DNA of 60,278 bases from Microvirga sp. (lineage in GTDB: Bacteria; Pseudomonadota; Alphaproteobacteria; Rhizobiales; Beijerinckiaceae): assembly GCA_031181145.1 (NCBI GenBank), contig JAPSLB010000030.1, positions 1 through 60,278 of the forward strand. Reading direction: 5' to 3'. Positions 52,245-59,619 of this stretch are shown piece after piece; position 1 is the stretch's first letter, and each line of letters starts with the position of its first letter. The notes below the pieces were generated by a model. The model was not told where the DNA came from. It searched no databases and saw only the letters and a program-made list of their open reading frames with translations. The position numbers were made by a program, and so were the translations under genes.

Positions 52245-53615
52245 ATGACCGCTCCCACAATCAAGAACGCTGCCGATGCCGTGGAGTATGTGCGCAGCCG
52301 CGACCTGCCGTTCGTGAAGATCGGACTGACCGATGCCGACGGCATCATGCGCGGCAAGTACATGGCCCGCGACAAGTTCGAATCCGCGCTCGAGAAGGGA
52401 TTCGGCTTCTGCGACGTCGTTCTCGGCTGGGACTCCAACGATCAGCTCTACGACAACACGACGCTGACCGGCTGGCACACGGCCTACCCGGACGCGACCG
52501 CGCGGGTTCTGCCCGAAACCATGCGCCTCATTCCCTTCGAGAACGATCTGCCGTTCTTTCTGGCGGAGTTCGAGGGATATGCGGAGCCTGCCTGCCCGCG
52601 CGGCGTGCTGCGGCGCGTGCTGAAGAAGGCGGGGGACATGGGCTTCGCCGTGTCCGCCGCCGCGGAGTTCGAGTTCTTCCTCTTTGAGGAGACGCCTCAT
52701 TCCGTGCGCGAGAAGGAGTACCGGAACCTGAAGAACATCACGCCGGGCTTCTTCGGCTACTCGGTGCTGCGCTCGGGCGTGCACGCGGATTTCTACCATG
52801 AGCTTCTCGATCTCGCGAACAGGATGGATTTCGAGATCGAGGGCCTGCACACGGAGACCGGCCCCGGCGTGCTGGAAGCCGCGATCCGCGTGGACGACGC
52901 ACTGCGTGCGGCCGACAAGGCGGTTCTGTTCAAGACCTATACCAAGATCCTCGCGCAGCGCCGCGGCTGGATGGCCACCTTCATGGCGAAGTGGTCCGCC
53001 GACTGGCCCGGCCAGTCGGGCCACCTGCATTCGTCCCTGCGCGACCGCGAGACGGGCAAGGGCGTGTTCTACGATGCGCAGGCCATGCACGGCATGTCGG
53101 ACATCATGCGCTGGTACGTGGGCGGTCAGCAGAAGCTGATGCCAGAGATCCTCGCCATGGTGGCATCCACCGTGAACAGCTATACCCGCCTCATTCCGGG
53201 CTTCTGGGCGCCGACGGATTCCGCCTGGGGGGTGGAGAACCGCACCACCGCGCTTCGCGTCATCCCGGGCTCCGAGAAGTCGCAGCGCGTGGAATACCGG
53301 GTCGCCGCCGCCGACATCAATCCTTATATCGCCCTTGCCGCCGCCATCGGCTCCGGCCTCTGGGGCATCGAGAACCGCATCGACCCGGGCGATCCGGTCG
53401 AAGGAAACGCCTATTCGGCGGAGCACCCGAAGGAGCGGGCCCTGCCGCGCTCGCTGGGCGAGGCCGCCGAGCGTCTGAGGAACTCGGAAGCGGCGCGCCA
53501 GCTCTTCGGCGACGTCTTCGTGGATCATTACGCGGCAACGCGCGAATGGGAGGAGAGGCAAGCGCGCAAGGCGATCACCGATTGGCAGCTCGCACGCTAC
53601 TTCGAAATCATCTAG
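52245..53615 (+). CDS. Glutamine-synthetase-family gamma-glutamyl-amine ligase
   Basis: The 456-residue enzyme belongs to the GlnA superfamily and should join glutamate to an amine with ATP. Features are the N-terminal beta-grasp (FVKIGLTDADGIMRGKYMAR), the metal/ATP motif SAAAEFEFFLFEE, ETGPGVLEAAIRVDDAL, the ammonia-site region SGHLHSSLRDRETGKG and NRTTALRVIPGSEKSQRVEY. The adenylylation loop of housekeeping GlnA is not visible. Such proteins include PuuA (gamma-glutamylputrescine synthetase) and ethanolamine ligases. With the permease and two alcohol/aldehyde dehydrogenases beside it, catabolism of an amine is more likely than ammonia assimilation. Confidence 0.88.
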   Translation: MTAPTIKNAADAVEYVRSRDLPFVKIGLTDADGIMRGKYMARDKFESALEKGFGFCDVVLGWDSNDQLYDNTTLTGWHTAYPDATARVLPETMRLIPFENDLPFFLAEFEGYAEPACPRGVLRRVLKKAGDMGFAVSAAAEFEFFLFEETPHSVREKEYRNLKNITPGFFGYSVLRSGVHADFYHELLDLANRMDFEIEGLHTETGPGVLEAAIRVDDALRAADKAVLFKTYTKILAQRRGWMATFMAKWSADWPGQSGHLHSSLRDRETGKGVFYDAQAMHGMSDIMRWYVGGQQKLMPEILAMVASTVNSYTRLIPGFWAPTDSAWGVENRTTALRVIPGSEKSQRVEYRVAAADINPYIALAAAIGSGLWGIENRIDPGDPVEGNAYSAEHPKERALPRSLGEAAERLRNSEAARQLFGDVFVDHYAATREWEERQARKAITDWQLARYFEII

Positions 53616-53952
53616 GAGTTTTCGTATGCCCCGCGCGGGCAAGGTGCTTCTTCCCTTCCCACCCGTCTCGGGCCTGCCCGAGATGGGCATGTTCAGAAGC
53701 ATGGCGGGAGCAGCCCTCGCGGCGGGGAGGAACAGGAAGATCTGAAACCACTGAAATGTCATCACCGGCCTTGTGCCGGTGATCCCGATCCGTAGAGCGC
53801 CGCGGGTCTGGGGTCGGGATCACCGGGACACGTCCGGCCGTGACATGGTAGGAGCCACGCATTCTCGGGATGAGACACAGCGTTCCGACTTTGCACCCCG
53901 TCCTTAATCCCTCCCCGCGAGGAAAGGGATCATTGCTGAAGGAGACGGCCTT
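53616..53952. other. Gap between the GS-like and aldehyde dehydrogenase genes
   Basis: The 337-base gap has a short frame at 53626-53745 (MPRAGKVLLPFPPVSGLPEM and on, 39 codons) with TAGGAG before it, either a tiny protein or a remnant. Copy B of the palindromic repeat and a second CCTCCCCGCGAGGAAAGG-type repeat (near 53910) fill the rest. The repeats separate the two halves of the amine cluster. Confidence 0.4.
53759..53847. repeat. Dispersed palindromic repeat, copy B
   Basis: It starts with the 27 bases shared with copy A, an imperfect palindrome, and ends in a complementary GTGACA. The interior differs from copy A, but both keep nested inverted repeats with compensatory pairing. Confidence 0.72.
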
Positions 53953-55344
53953 ATGGCCGATACCGATATCGTCTGCATTTCCCCCATCGACGGGCGCGAG
54001 CTGGTCCGCCGCCCCATCATGTCCGAGGCCGCCATCGATGCGGCGATCACGTCCGCCCGCGAGGCGCAAGCGGCCTGGCGCACCGTGCCTCTTCAGGAGC
54101 GCGCGAGCAAGGTCTCGGCGTTTCTCGATGCGCTGCTCGCCATGAACCAGGAGGTCGTGCCGGAAATTGCCCAGATGATGGGTCGGCCAGTGCGCTATGG
54201 CGGCGAGTTCCGCGGCGTGGAGGAGCGCGCCCGCTACATGATCCGCATCGCGGAAAAGAGCCTCCAGGACATTCCCGCCGATGACGAGAAGTCCGGCTTC
54301 CGCCGCATGATCAAACGCGAGCCCGTCGGCCTCGTCCTCGTCATCGCGCCGTGGAACTATCCGTATCTCACGGCGATCAACACCATCGTGCCCGCTCTCA
54401 TGGCGGGCAACGCGGCGCTTCTGAAGCACGCGTCGCAGACGGTCCTCGCAGGCGAGCGGTTCCAGATGGCGATGGATCGCGCCGGGATGCCGAAGGGCCT
54501 GTTCCAGAACATGCATCTCAGTCACGACCAGACGGGCCGCATCCTGAGCGGCGGCCTCGTCGACCACTGCAATTTCACGGGCTCTGTGACCGGCGGCCGC
54601 GCCATCGAGCGTGCCGCGGCGGGCACCTTCACGTCTCTTGGCCTTGAGCTCGGCGGCAAGGACCCGGCCTATGTGCGCGAGGATGCCAATATCGATCATG
54701 CCATCGAGAACCTGGTCGACGGCGCGTTCTTCAATTCGGGTCAGTGCTGCTGTGGTATCGAGCGCATCTATGTGCATGAGCGACATTACGACCGGTTCGT
54801 GGAAGGGGCCGTCGAACTCGTGAACAAATACGTGCTCGGCAATCCGCTGGACGAGGCGACGACCCTTGGCCCCATGGCGCACAAACGCTTTGCCGATCTC
54901 GTGCGCGAACAGAACGCGGAAGCGGTGGCCAAAGGCGCGAAGGCGCATATCGAGCCTAAGAACTTCCGGGCGGATGTGGGCGGCACGGCCTATCTCGCGC
55001 CGCAGGTGCTCACCAATGTCGATCACACCATGAGCGTCATGCGGGAGGAAAGCTTCGGCCCCACCGTCGGCATCATGAAGGTGAAGGGCGACGAGGAGGC
55101 GATCCGCCTCATGAACGACTCGGCCTACGGCCTCTCGGCGGCGATCTGGACCTCCGATGTGGATGCGGCCGAGTCTATCGGCGAGAAGCTCGAGACCGGC
55201 ACCGTGTTCATGAACCGGTGCGATTATCTCGATCCCGCCCTCGCCTGGACCGGGGTGAAGGATACGGGCCGCGGCGCGAGCCTGTCGCGCCTTGCCTACG
55301 AGTCGCTCACCCGTCCGAAATCCTACCACCTCCGCCAGATCTGA
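53953..55344 (+). CDS. Aldehyde dehydrogenase family protein
   Basis: The 463-residue NAD(P)-dependent enzyme oxidises an aldehyde to its acid. It shows VLVIAPWNYPYLTAINTIVP, the FTGSVTGGRAIERAAAG nucleotide region, the LGLELGGKDPAYVREDANID general-base motif and the nucleophile in FFNSGQCCCGIERIYV, where three consecutive cysteines surround the catalytic one. The C-terminus ends in the usual LTRPKSYHLRQ. Together with the iron alcohol dehydrogenase 11 bases downstream, it can turn an amino alcohol or gamma-glutamyl aminoalcohol into an acid. No CoA-acylating features are seen. Confidence 0.93.
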   Translation: MADTDIVCISPIDGRELVRRPIMSEAAIDAAITSAREAQAAWRTVPLQERASKVSAFLDALLAMNQEVVPEIAQMMGRPVRYGGEFRGVEERARYMIRIAEKSLQDIPADDEKSGFRRMIKREPVGLVLVIAPWNYPYLTAINTIVPALMAGNAALLKHASQTVLAGERFQMAMDRAGMPKGLFQNMHLSHDQTGRILSGGLVDHCNFTGSVTGGRAIERAAAGTFTSLGLELGGKDPAYVREDANIDHAIENLVDGAFFNSGQCCCGIERIYVHERHYDRFVEGAVELVNKYVLGNPLDEATTLGPMAHKRFADLVREQNAEAVAKGAKAHIEPKNFRADVGGTAYLAPQVLTNVDHTMSVMREESFGPTVGIMKVKGDEEAIRLMNDSAYGLSAAIWTSDVDAAESIGEKLETGTVFMNRCDYLDPALAWTGVKDTGRGASLSRLAYESLTRPKSYHLRQI

Positions 55345-55355
55345 TCGAAACCATC

Positions 55356-56519
55356 ATGACCATGTCTCTCCGCTCCAACTGGAACTATCCCACCGCCGTC
55401 CGCTTCGGCGCAGGCCGGATCTCGGAACTGGCCGAGGTCTGCAAGTCGGTAGGCATGCAGGCTCCGCTCATCGTCACGGACCCGTTCCTCGCCACCCAGG
55501 CGATGACGAAGGCGGCGTTGGATCAGCTGACCGGCGCAGGCCTCAGGGCCGCGATCTTCTCGGACATCAAGCCGAATCCGATCGAGACGAACGTCTACAG
55601 GGGGCTCGAAGCCCTGAAGGCGGGCGGACACGACGGCGTCGTCGCCTTCGGCGGCGGCTCGGCGCTCGACACGGGCAAGGTGATCGCCTTCATGGCAGGC
55701 CAGACCCGCCCCATGTGGGATTTCGAGGATATCGGGGATTGGTGGACCCGCGCGGACCCCGAGGGAATTCTGCCGATCGTCGCCGCGCCGACGACAGCGG
55801 GCACGGGTTCGGAGGTCGGTCGCGCCGGTGTGATCACGCAGGAAGCCACCCATACCAAGAAGGTGATCTTCCATCCGCTGATGATGCCGAAGATCGTGAT
55901 CTGCGATCCGGAGCTGACGGTCGGCATGCCGCCGCACATCACCGCGGGTACGGGCCTCGATGCGCTCGCCCATTGCATCGAAGCCTATTGCGCACCGGGC
56001 TATCACCCGATGGCCGAGGGCATCGCGGTCGAAGGCATCCGCCTCGTGAAGGAATACCTGCCGCGTGCATACAAAGACGGCACGGATATCGAGGCGCGTG
56101 CGCAGATGATGTCGGCCGCCGCCATGGGCGCCACCGCGTTCCAGAAGGGCCTAGGAGCGATCCACGCGCTCTCGCATCCGACCGGCGCGCTCTATGATAC
56201 CCATCACGGACTGACCAACGCGGTCTTCATGCCTTATGTGCTGGTCTATAACCGCCAGGCCATCGAGACGAAGATCGAGCGGCTTGCTGCCTATATGGGG
56301 CTCGAGCCGTCGTTCCAGGCTTTCCTCGATTGGGTACTGCGGCTGCGCAAGGATCTCGGCGTGCCCCACACGCTCGAGGGCCTTAAAGTCGACAGCGCAC
56401 GTTTCGACGAGATGTCCGAGATGGCTCCCAACGATCCCACCGCCGGCGGGAACCCGGTTCCGATCACCAGGGAAACCGCGCGGAAGCTCTTCGAGGATGC
56501 GCTGTCCGGGCGGCTTTGA
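55356..56519 (+). CDS. Iron-containing alcohol dehydrogenase
   Basis: The 387-residue type III dehydrogenase oxidises an alcohol to an aldehyde with NAD(P) and a divalent metal. Hallmarks are VVAFGGGSALDTGKVIAFMA, PTTAGTGSEVGRAGVITQ, DPELTVGMPPHITAGTGLDA with the downstream HCIEAY, and the metal ligands in GAIHALSHPTGALYDTHHGL. The start is the first of two ATGs near the end of the gap after the aldehyde dehydrogenase. The pair of genes forms an alcohol-to-acid unit within the amine cluster. Confidence 0.93.
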   Translation: MTMSLRSNWNYPTAVRFGAGRISELAEVCKSVGMQAPLIVTDPFLATQAMTKAALDQLTGAGLRAAIFSDIKPNPIETNVYRGLEALKAGGHDGVVAFGGGSALDTGKVIAFMAGQTRPMWDFEDIGDWWTRADPEGILPIVAAPTTAGTGSEVGRAGVITQEATHTKKVIFHPLMMPKIVICDPELTVGMPPHITAGTGLDALAHCIEAYCAPGYHPMAEGIAVEGIRLVKEYLPRAYKDGTDIEARAQMMSAAAMGATAFQKGLGAIHALSHPTGALYDTHHGLTNAVFMPYVLVYNRQAIETKIERLAAYMGLEPSFQAFLDWVLRLRKDLGVPHTLEGLKVDSARFDEMSEMAPNDPTAGGNPVPITRETARKLFEDALSGRL

Positions 56520-56522
56520 TCG

Positions 56523-56755
56523 TTGCTCTCGGGCATCTTCGCCGTTTCAAGAGCCGCGCGTCTGTCCGCGGACGGCCCGTTCAGGACTTTCTTCGATAAG
56601 GGTGAGGAGATCGGCGTCGAGCTCGGCACGTTCGAGGCCGGCGACCTTCCGCACGTCCTGGCCTATGTTCCGCACCGTTTTGAAACCTTCTCGGAGGATT
56701 TCCAGGCTTGGGTTCTCTCCTACGGTCCGAAGCGGATGCGACCCGAGGGGCGATC
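56523..56755 (+). other. Short open stretch with protein-like sequence, possible remnant
   Basis: A frame from TTG 56523 reads FFDKGEEIGVELGTFEAGDL and YVPHRFETFSEDFQAWVLSY, which looks like real protein, but no ribosome site or normal start exists and the frame runs on through a hairpin into the antisense of the next gene. It may be the end of a decayed gene. I cannot identify it. Confidence 0.3.
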
Positions 56756-56791
56756 GGAAAAGTCGTCGCTGCTGCTAGCGACGACTTTTCC
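56756..56791. terminator. Perfect 15-base stem, probable bidirectional terminator
   Basis: Fifteen-base arms (56756-56770 and 56777-56791) close a 6-base loop. The stem's base carries an AAAA/TTTT pair. It lies 24 bases beyond the stop of the leftward flavin reductase gene and after the rightward alcohol dehydrogenase, so it probably ends both transcripts. Confidence 0.65.
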
Positions 56792-56814
56792 GGCTCTTAC
56801 GGGCTGTTCGCGGT

Positions 56815-57417
56815 TCAGGCTGCCTGGGCCTTCATCTGCAGGGAGGCCTTGTGGGAGGCACGGAGGGTCTTCAGGCTTTCGGCCCACCTGTGCAGCTCGT
56901 CCAGCATCGTGGCGGCCGAGGTCCTGTAGATATCGGCGGGCTTCAGCTTCCCATTCTCCAGATTCTGGAAAACCATCGGCATCGGCACGCCTTCCGGAAT
57001 CGGCATCACTTTGAACGTCGAGAGTATCTGCTTGGTGACCTGTACGGCGCGCATGCCGCCCGAAATGCCGCCATAGCTCACGAAGCCGGCAGGCGTGTAG
57101 TTCCATTCGAGCGCAAGATAGTTCAGCGCGTTCAGGAGCGAGGGCGGCGGGCCGTAATTGTATTCGGGCGTGACGAACACGAATGCATCGGCTTCAGCCA
57201 CGCTCTTGCTCCATGCCTTGGTGTGGGCGTGGTGGTAATTTCTTAAGCGCGGATGCTCAGGCTCGTCGAAGACGGGCAGGTCGAACTCGGCCAGATCGAC
57301 GAGAACGGGATCGAACTTGCCATGCTCGGCGGCAAAGTCGTTGAACCACTGCGCGATGCCGGGGCCGATACGGCCGGGGCGCGTGCTGGCCACGATGGTG
57401 TGAAGCTTGAGCGTCAT
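56815..57417 (-). CDS. NAD(P)H-dependent FMN reductase-like oxidoreductase
   Basis: The 200-residue flavodoxin-fold enzyme reduces FMN, quinones or azo compounds with NAD(P)H. It shows LHTIVASTRPGRIGPGIAQW phosphate-binding start, FVFVTPEYNYGPPPSLLNAL and GFVSYGGISGGMRAVQVTKQ. It is divergent from an HxlR regulator, a common pairing in which the regulator senses electrophiles and induces the reductase. The direct repeats in the gap are candidate operators. Confidence 0.9.
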   Translation of the reverse strand: MTLKLHTIVASTRPGRIGPGIAQWFNDFAAEHGKFDPVLVDLAEFDLPVFDEPEHPRLRNYHHAHTKAWSKSVAEADAFVFVTPEYNYGPPPSLLNALNYLALEWNYTPAGFVSYGGISGGMRAVQVTKQILSTFKVMPIPEGVPMPMVFQNLENGKLKPADIYRTSAATMLDELHRWAESLKTLRASHKASLQMKAQAA

Positions 57418-57463
57418 CTGACTTCCTGAGTTTGCAACGGACGGGAACAGGGTCTAGGTTCCT

Positions 57464-57490
57464 TTAGGTAACCGAGGCTCATTAGGTAAC
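57464..57490. promoter_or_regulatory. Candidate HxlR operator: paired TTAGGTAAC sites
   Basis: TTAGGTAAC occurs twice as a direct repeat (57464-57472 and 57482-57490), 18 bases apart, between the divergent reductase and HxlR genes. Proximity to the start of both genes suggests binding by the HxlR dimer. Confidence 0.45.
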
Positions 57491-57520
57491 TCCTCGGATC
57501 CCATGCAAGGAGGCACTTTC

Positions 57521-57913
57521 ATGACACCCAGTCACATGCATGTGCCCGCCGACTGTCGCACGGTGACGGAAATCCTTTCCCGGGTCGGCGACAAGTGGAG
57601 CGTCCAGGTTGTGGTGCAGCTTGGCGGCGGTACCAAGAGATTCAACGAGTTACGCCGTGATGTCGGCGGAATCTCCCAGCGGATGCTGACCCTGACCTTG
57701 CGCGGATTGGAGCGTGACGGGCTCGTCACACGCACCGTCTATCCCACGATTCCGCCACGGGTGGAGTACCGGCTCACAGAGCTGGGTTGCAGTCTGCTCA
57801 AGACTGTCAGGGCGCTGGGCTCATGGGCGATCGAGAACAGGGACCGGATCATGGAGGCGAGGCGGCGCTTCGACGAGGCCGCTGATCCAGTGTCGCGTTC
57901 CGACGCCGCCTGA
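57521..57913 (+). CDS. HxlR family transcriptional regulator
   Basis: The 130-residue winged-helix regulator shows the HxlR hallmark: an N-terminal cysteine (VPADCRTVTEILSRVGDKWS), RFNELRRDVGGISQRMLTLT, LRGLERDGLVTRTVYPTIPP and RVEYRLTELG. The single cysteine near residue 9 is the redox or electrophile sensor in known members such as QorR and HypR. ATG 57521 follows AAGGAGGC. It is divergent from the flavin reductase and probably represses it until a quinone or aldehyde modifies the cysteine. Confidence 0.93.
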   Translation: MTPSHMHVPADCRTVTEILSRVGDKWSVQVVVQLGGGTKRFNELRRDVGGISQRMLTLTLRGLERDGLVTRTVYPTIPPRVEYRLTELGCSLLKTVRALGSWAIENRDRIMEARRRFDEAADPVSRSDAA

Positions 57914-57921
57914 AGCAAGCC

Positions 57922-58581
57922 TCAGGCGGCAGCCTTGCTGTTGAGCACGTCCCAGAGCATGGGGGCGTGGAAATCCTCGATGGCCGCATCCGCTCCCATC
58001 TCCCGCATCTCCTGTGCGGTCAGGCCGGTCAGCACGCCGAAGGAAAAAAGGCCGGCGGCCTTGGCGGCCTTCATGCCCGAGGGAGAATCCTCGAAGGCAA
58101 TGGCCTCGCCCGCATGCACGCCGAGCCGCTCAAGGGCCGTGAGATAGGGAAGGGGGTCGGGCTTCCCGCGCTCCACCTGATCGATCGTGATCTGAACGGG
58201 AAACCGCTCCGTGAGCCCCAGAACGTCGAGCATGTGCTCCGCATTCAGCCGGGGGGCATTCGTGACGAGCGCGATCCTGATCCCACGCTCATCCGCCCAG
58301 TCGAGGAGCTCGATGAGACCGTCCAGCGGCTTCAGTTCGAGCGCCAAGCGGCGGAAGGTGGCCTCCTTCTCGTCGGCGAAGGCCAGATGCTCCTCCATCG
58401 AGCGATGTGGAAGAAGGCTGGCGAAGATGGCCTCGTTCGTGCGGCCGATGATCGTGGAGCGATAGACATGCTCGTCGATCGTCACGCCTTCGGGCCTCAG
58501 AATCTCGGAAAACGCCCGCAGATGGACCGGGTCGCTGTGAACCAGGGTTCCATCCATGTCGAAAATCAGAGCCTTGAGCAT
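57922..58581 (-). CDS. HAD-family phosphatase (beta-phosphoglucomutase-like)
   Basis: The 219-residue hydrolase has the HAD motifs: nucleophile in LIFDMDGTLVHSDPVH (residues 4-19), motif II VTNAPR, motif III lysine in QVERGKPDPLPYL and the acidic motif IAFEDSPSGMKAAKAAG. The helical cap (about 20-90) is the C1 type found in phosphoglycolate phosphatases and beta-phosphoglucomutases. The start at MLKALIFD is preferred; longer in-frame readings have no ribosome site and overlap the divergent channel's promoter. The phosphate ester substrate is unknown. Confidence 0.9.
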   Translation of the reverse strand: MLKALIFDMDGTLVHSDPVHLRAFSEILRPEGVTIDEHVYRSTIIGRTNEAIFASLLPHRSMEEHLAFADEKEATFRRLALELKPLDGLIELLDWADERGIRIALVTNAPRLNAEHMLDVLGLTERFPVQITIDQVERGKPDPLPYLTALERLGVHAGEAIAFEDSPSGMKAAKAAGLFSFGVLTGLTAQEMREMGADAAIEDFHAPMLWDVLNSKAAA

Positions 58582-58711
58582 TCGTCCATCTCGTAAAAGT
58601 CGCCGGGCCATCCGTAAACCGCTTCGGCTCAAAAGACACCCTGTTAGAATTGCAAGCCTGCCATATAGATAGTGGAGGCCCCACGAACTGAAAGAAAGCA
58701 CGACATCTCCC

Positions 58712-59521
58712 ATGCATCGCACCTCCTCGCGCCAAGCCCTTGGAACCTCCCGCTGGAGATTGGTCGGGAAGCTCCGGTTTCTTTACGAGGCCGATGCACC
58801 GGAGGCTCATCGCTTTCGCTACGGGCTCCTCATCTTCGACATTGCGACCATTCTATTCATCATCGTCACGTCCTTCCTGCCGCGCTACAAAGTCATGGAG
58901 TGGGTCGATATAGCCATCGGCCTGGCGATTCTGGCCGATTTTGTGGCCCGGATCACCATCAGCCGGACCCGGTGGCGGGATCTCGCCCATCCTGTGACCT
59001 TCGCCGATGTCGCCGCCATCGTCTCATTCCTCGCACCGGTGGTGGGCGAGGGCATCGGCTTCCTGCGCATCCTGCGCACGGTGAGGCTCCTGCGCACCTA
59101 TCAGCTCCTGGTGCGGCTGCGGGCCGACAGTGCTTTCTTCCGGCGCAACGAGGAGCTGATCATCGCGACCGTTAATCTCAGCGTCTTCATCTTCATCATG
59201 ACCGGTTTCGTCTATGAAACCCAGCGCTGGACCAACGAGGACATCCGCAATTACGTTGATGCGCTATATTTCACCATCGCGGCGCTCACCACGACGGGGT
59301 TCGGCGACATCACGCTCAAGGGCACGTTGGGGCACCTGCTCTCGGTCATCATCATGATCTGCGGCGTGACGCTGTTCCTGCGACTCGTGCAGGTTCTGCT
59401 CCGGCCGAACAAGGTTCGTCATCCCTGTCCCGTCTGCGGGTTGCAGCGGCACGACAGGGACGCCATCCACTGCAAGGCCTGCGGTACGATCCTCAACATT
59501 CCGGACGAGGGCGCGGTCTAG
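58712..59521 (+). CDS. Voltage-gated-type potassium channel with C-terminal zinc ribbon
   Basis: The 269-residue inner-membrane protein has a voltage-sensor-like unit (about 37-140) with an arginine-spaced S4, LRILRTVRLLRTYQLLVRLR, then a pore domain: S5 (LIIATVNLSVFIFIMTGFVY), filter TTTGFGDI (193-200) and S6 (LLSVIIMICGVTLFLRLVQV). The filter matches K+ selectivity, with GFG rather than GYG. Beyond S6 is a 30-residue cytoplasmic tail with four cysteines in two CxxC pairs (C239, C242, C254, C257), likely a zinc ribbon. That tail may sense metal or bind a partner. The neighbours give no hint of physiology. Confidence 0.85.
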   Translation: MHRTSSRQALGTSRWRLVGKLRFLYEADAPEAHRFRYGLLIFDIATILFIIVTSFLPRYKVMEWVDIAIGLAILADFVARITISRTRWRDLAHPVTFADVAAIVSFLAPVVGEGIGFLRILRTVRLLRTYQLLVRLRADSAFFRRNEELIIATVNLSVFIFIMTGFVYETQRWTNEDIRNYVDALYFTIAALTTTGFGDITLKGTLGHLLSVIIMICGVTLFLRLVQVLLRPNKVRHPCPVCGLQRHDRDAIHCKACGTILNIPDEGAV

Positions 59522-59585
59522 GGCCTTTCTTCGGGGAAGTGGAGCCGGTCCGCCGTCAGAAAATGCGGCTGAGCCAAAGAAGGAC

Positions 59586-59611
59586 GATGATTCCACGCAT
59601 GTGGAATCATC
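59586..59611. repeat. Perfect 11-base-arm palindrome between convergent genes
   Basis: Arms at 59586-59596 and 59601-59611 close a GCAT loop. It sits in the 98-base gap between the convergent channel and ABC ATPase genes and could stop both transcripts, or be an intergenic palindromic unit. There is no T tract. Confidence 0.55.
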
Positions 59612-59619
59612 TTCGGGCG

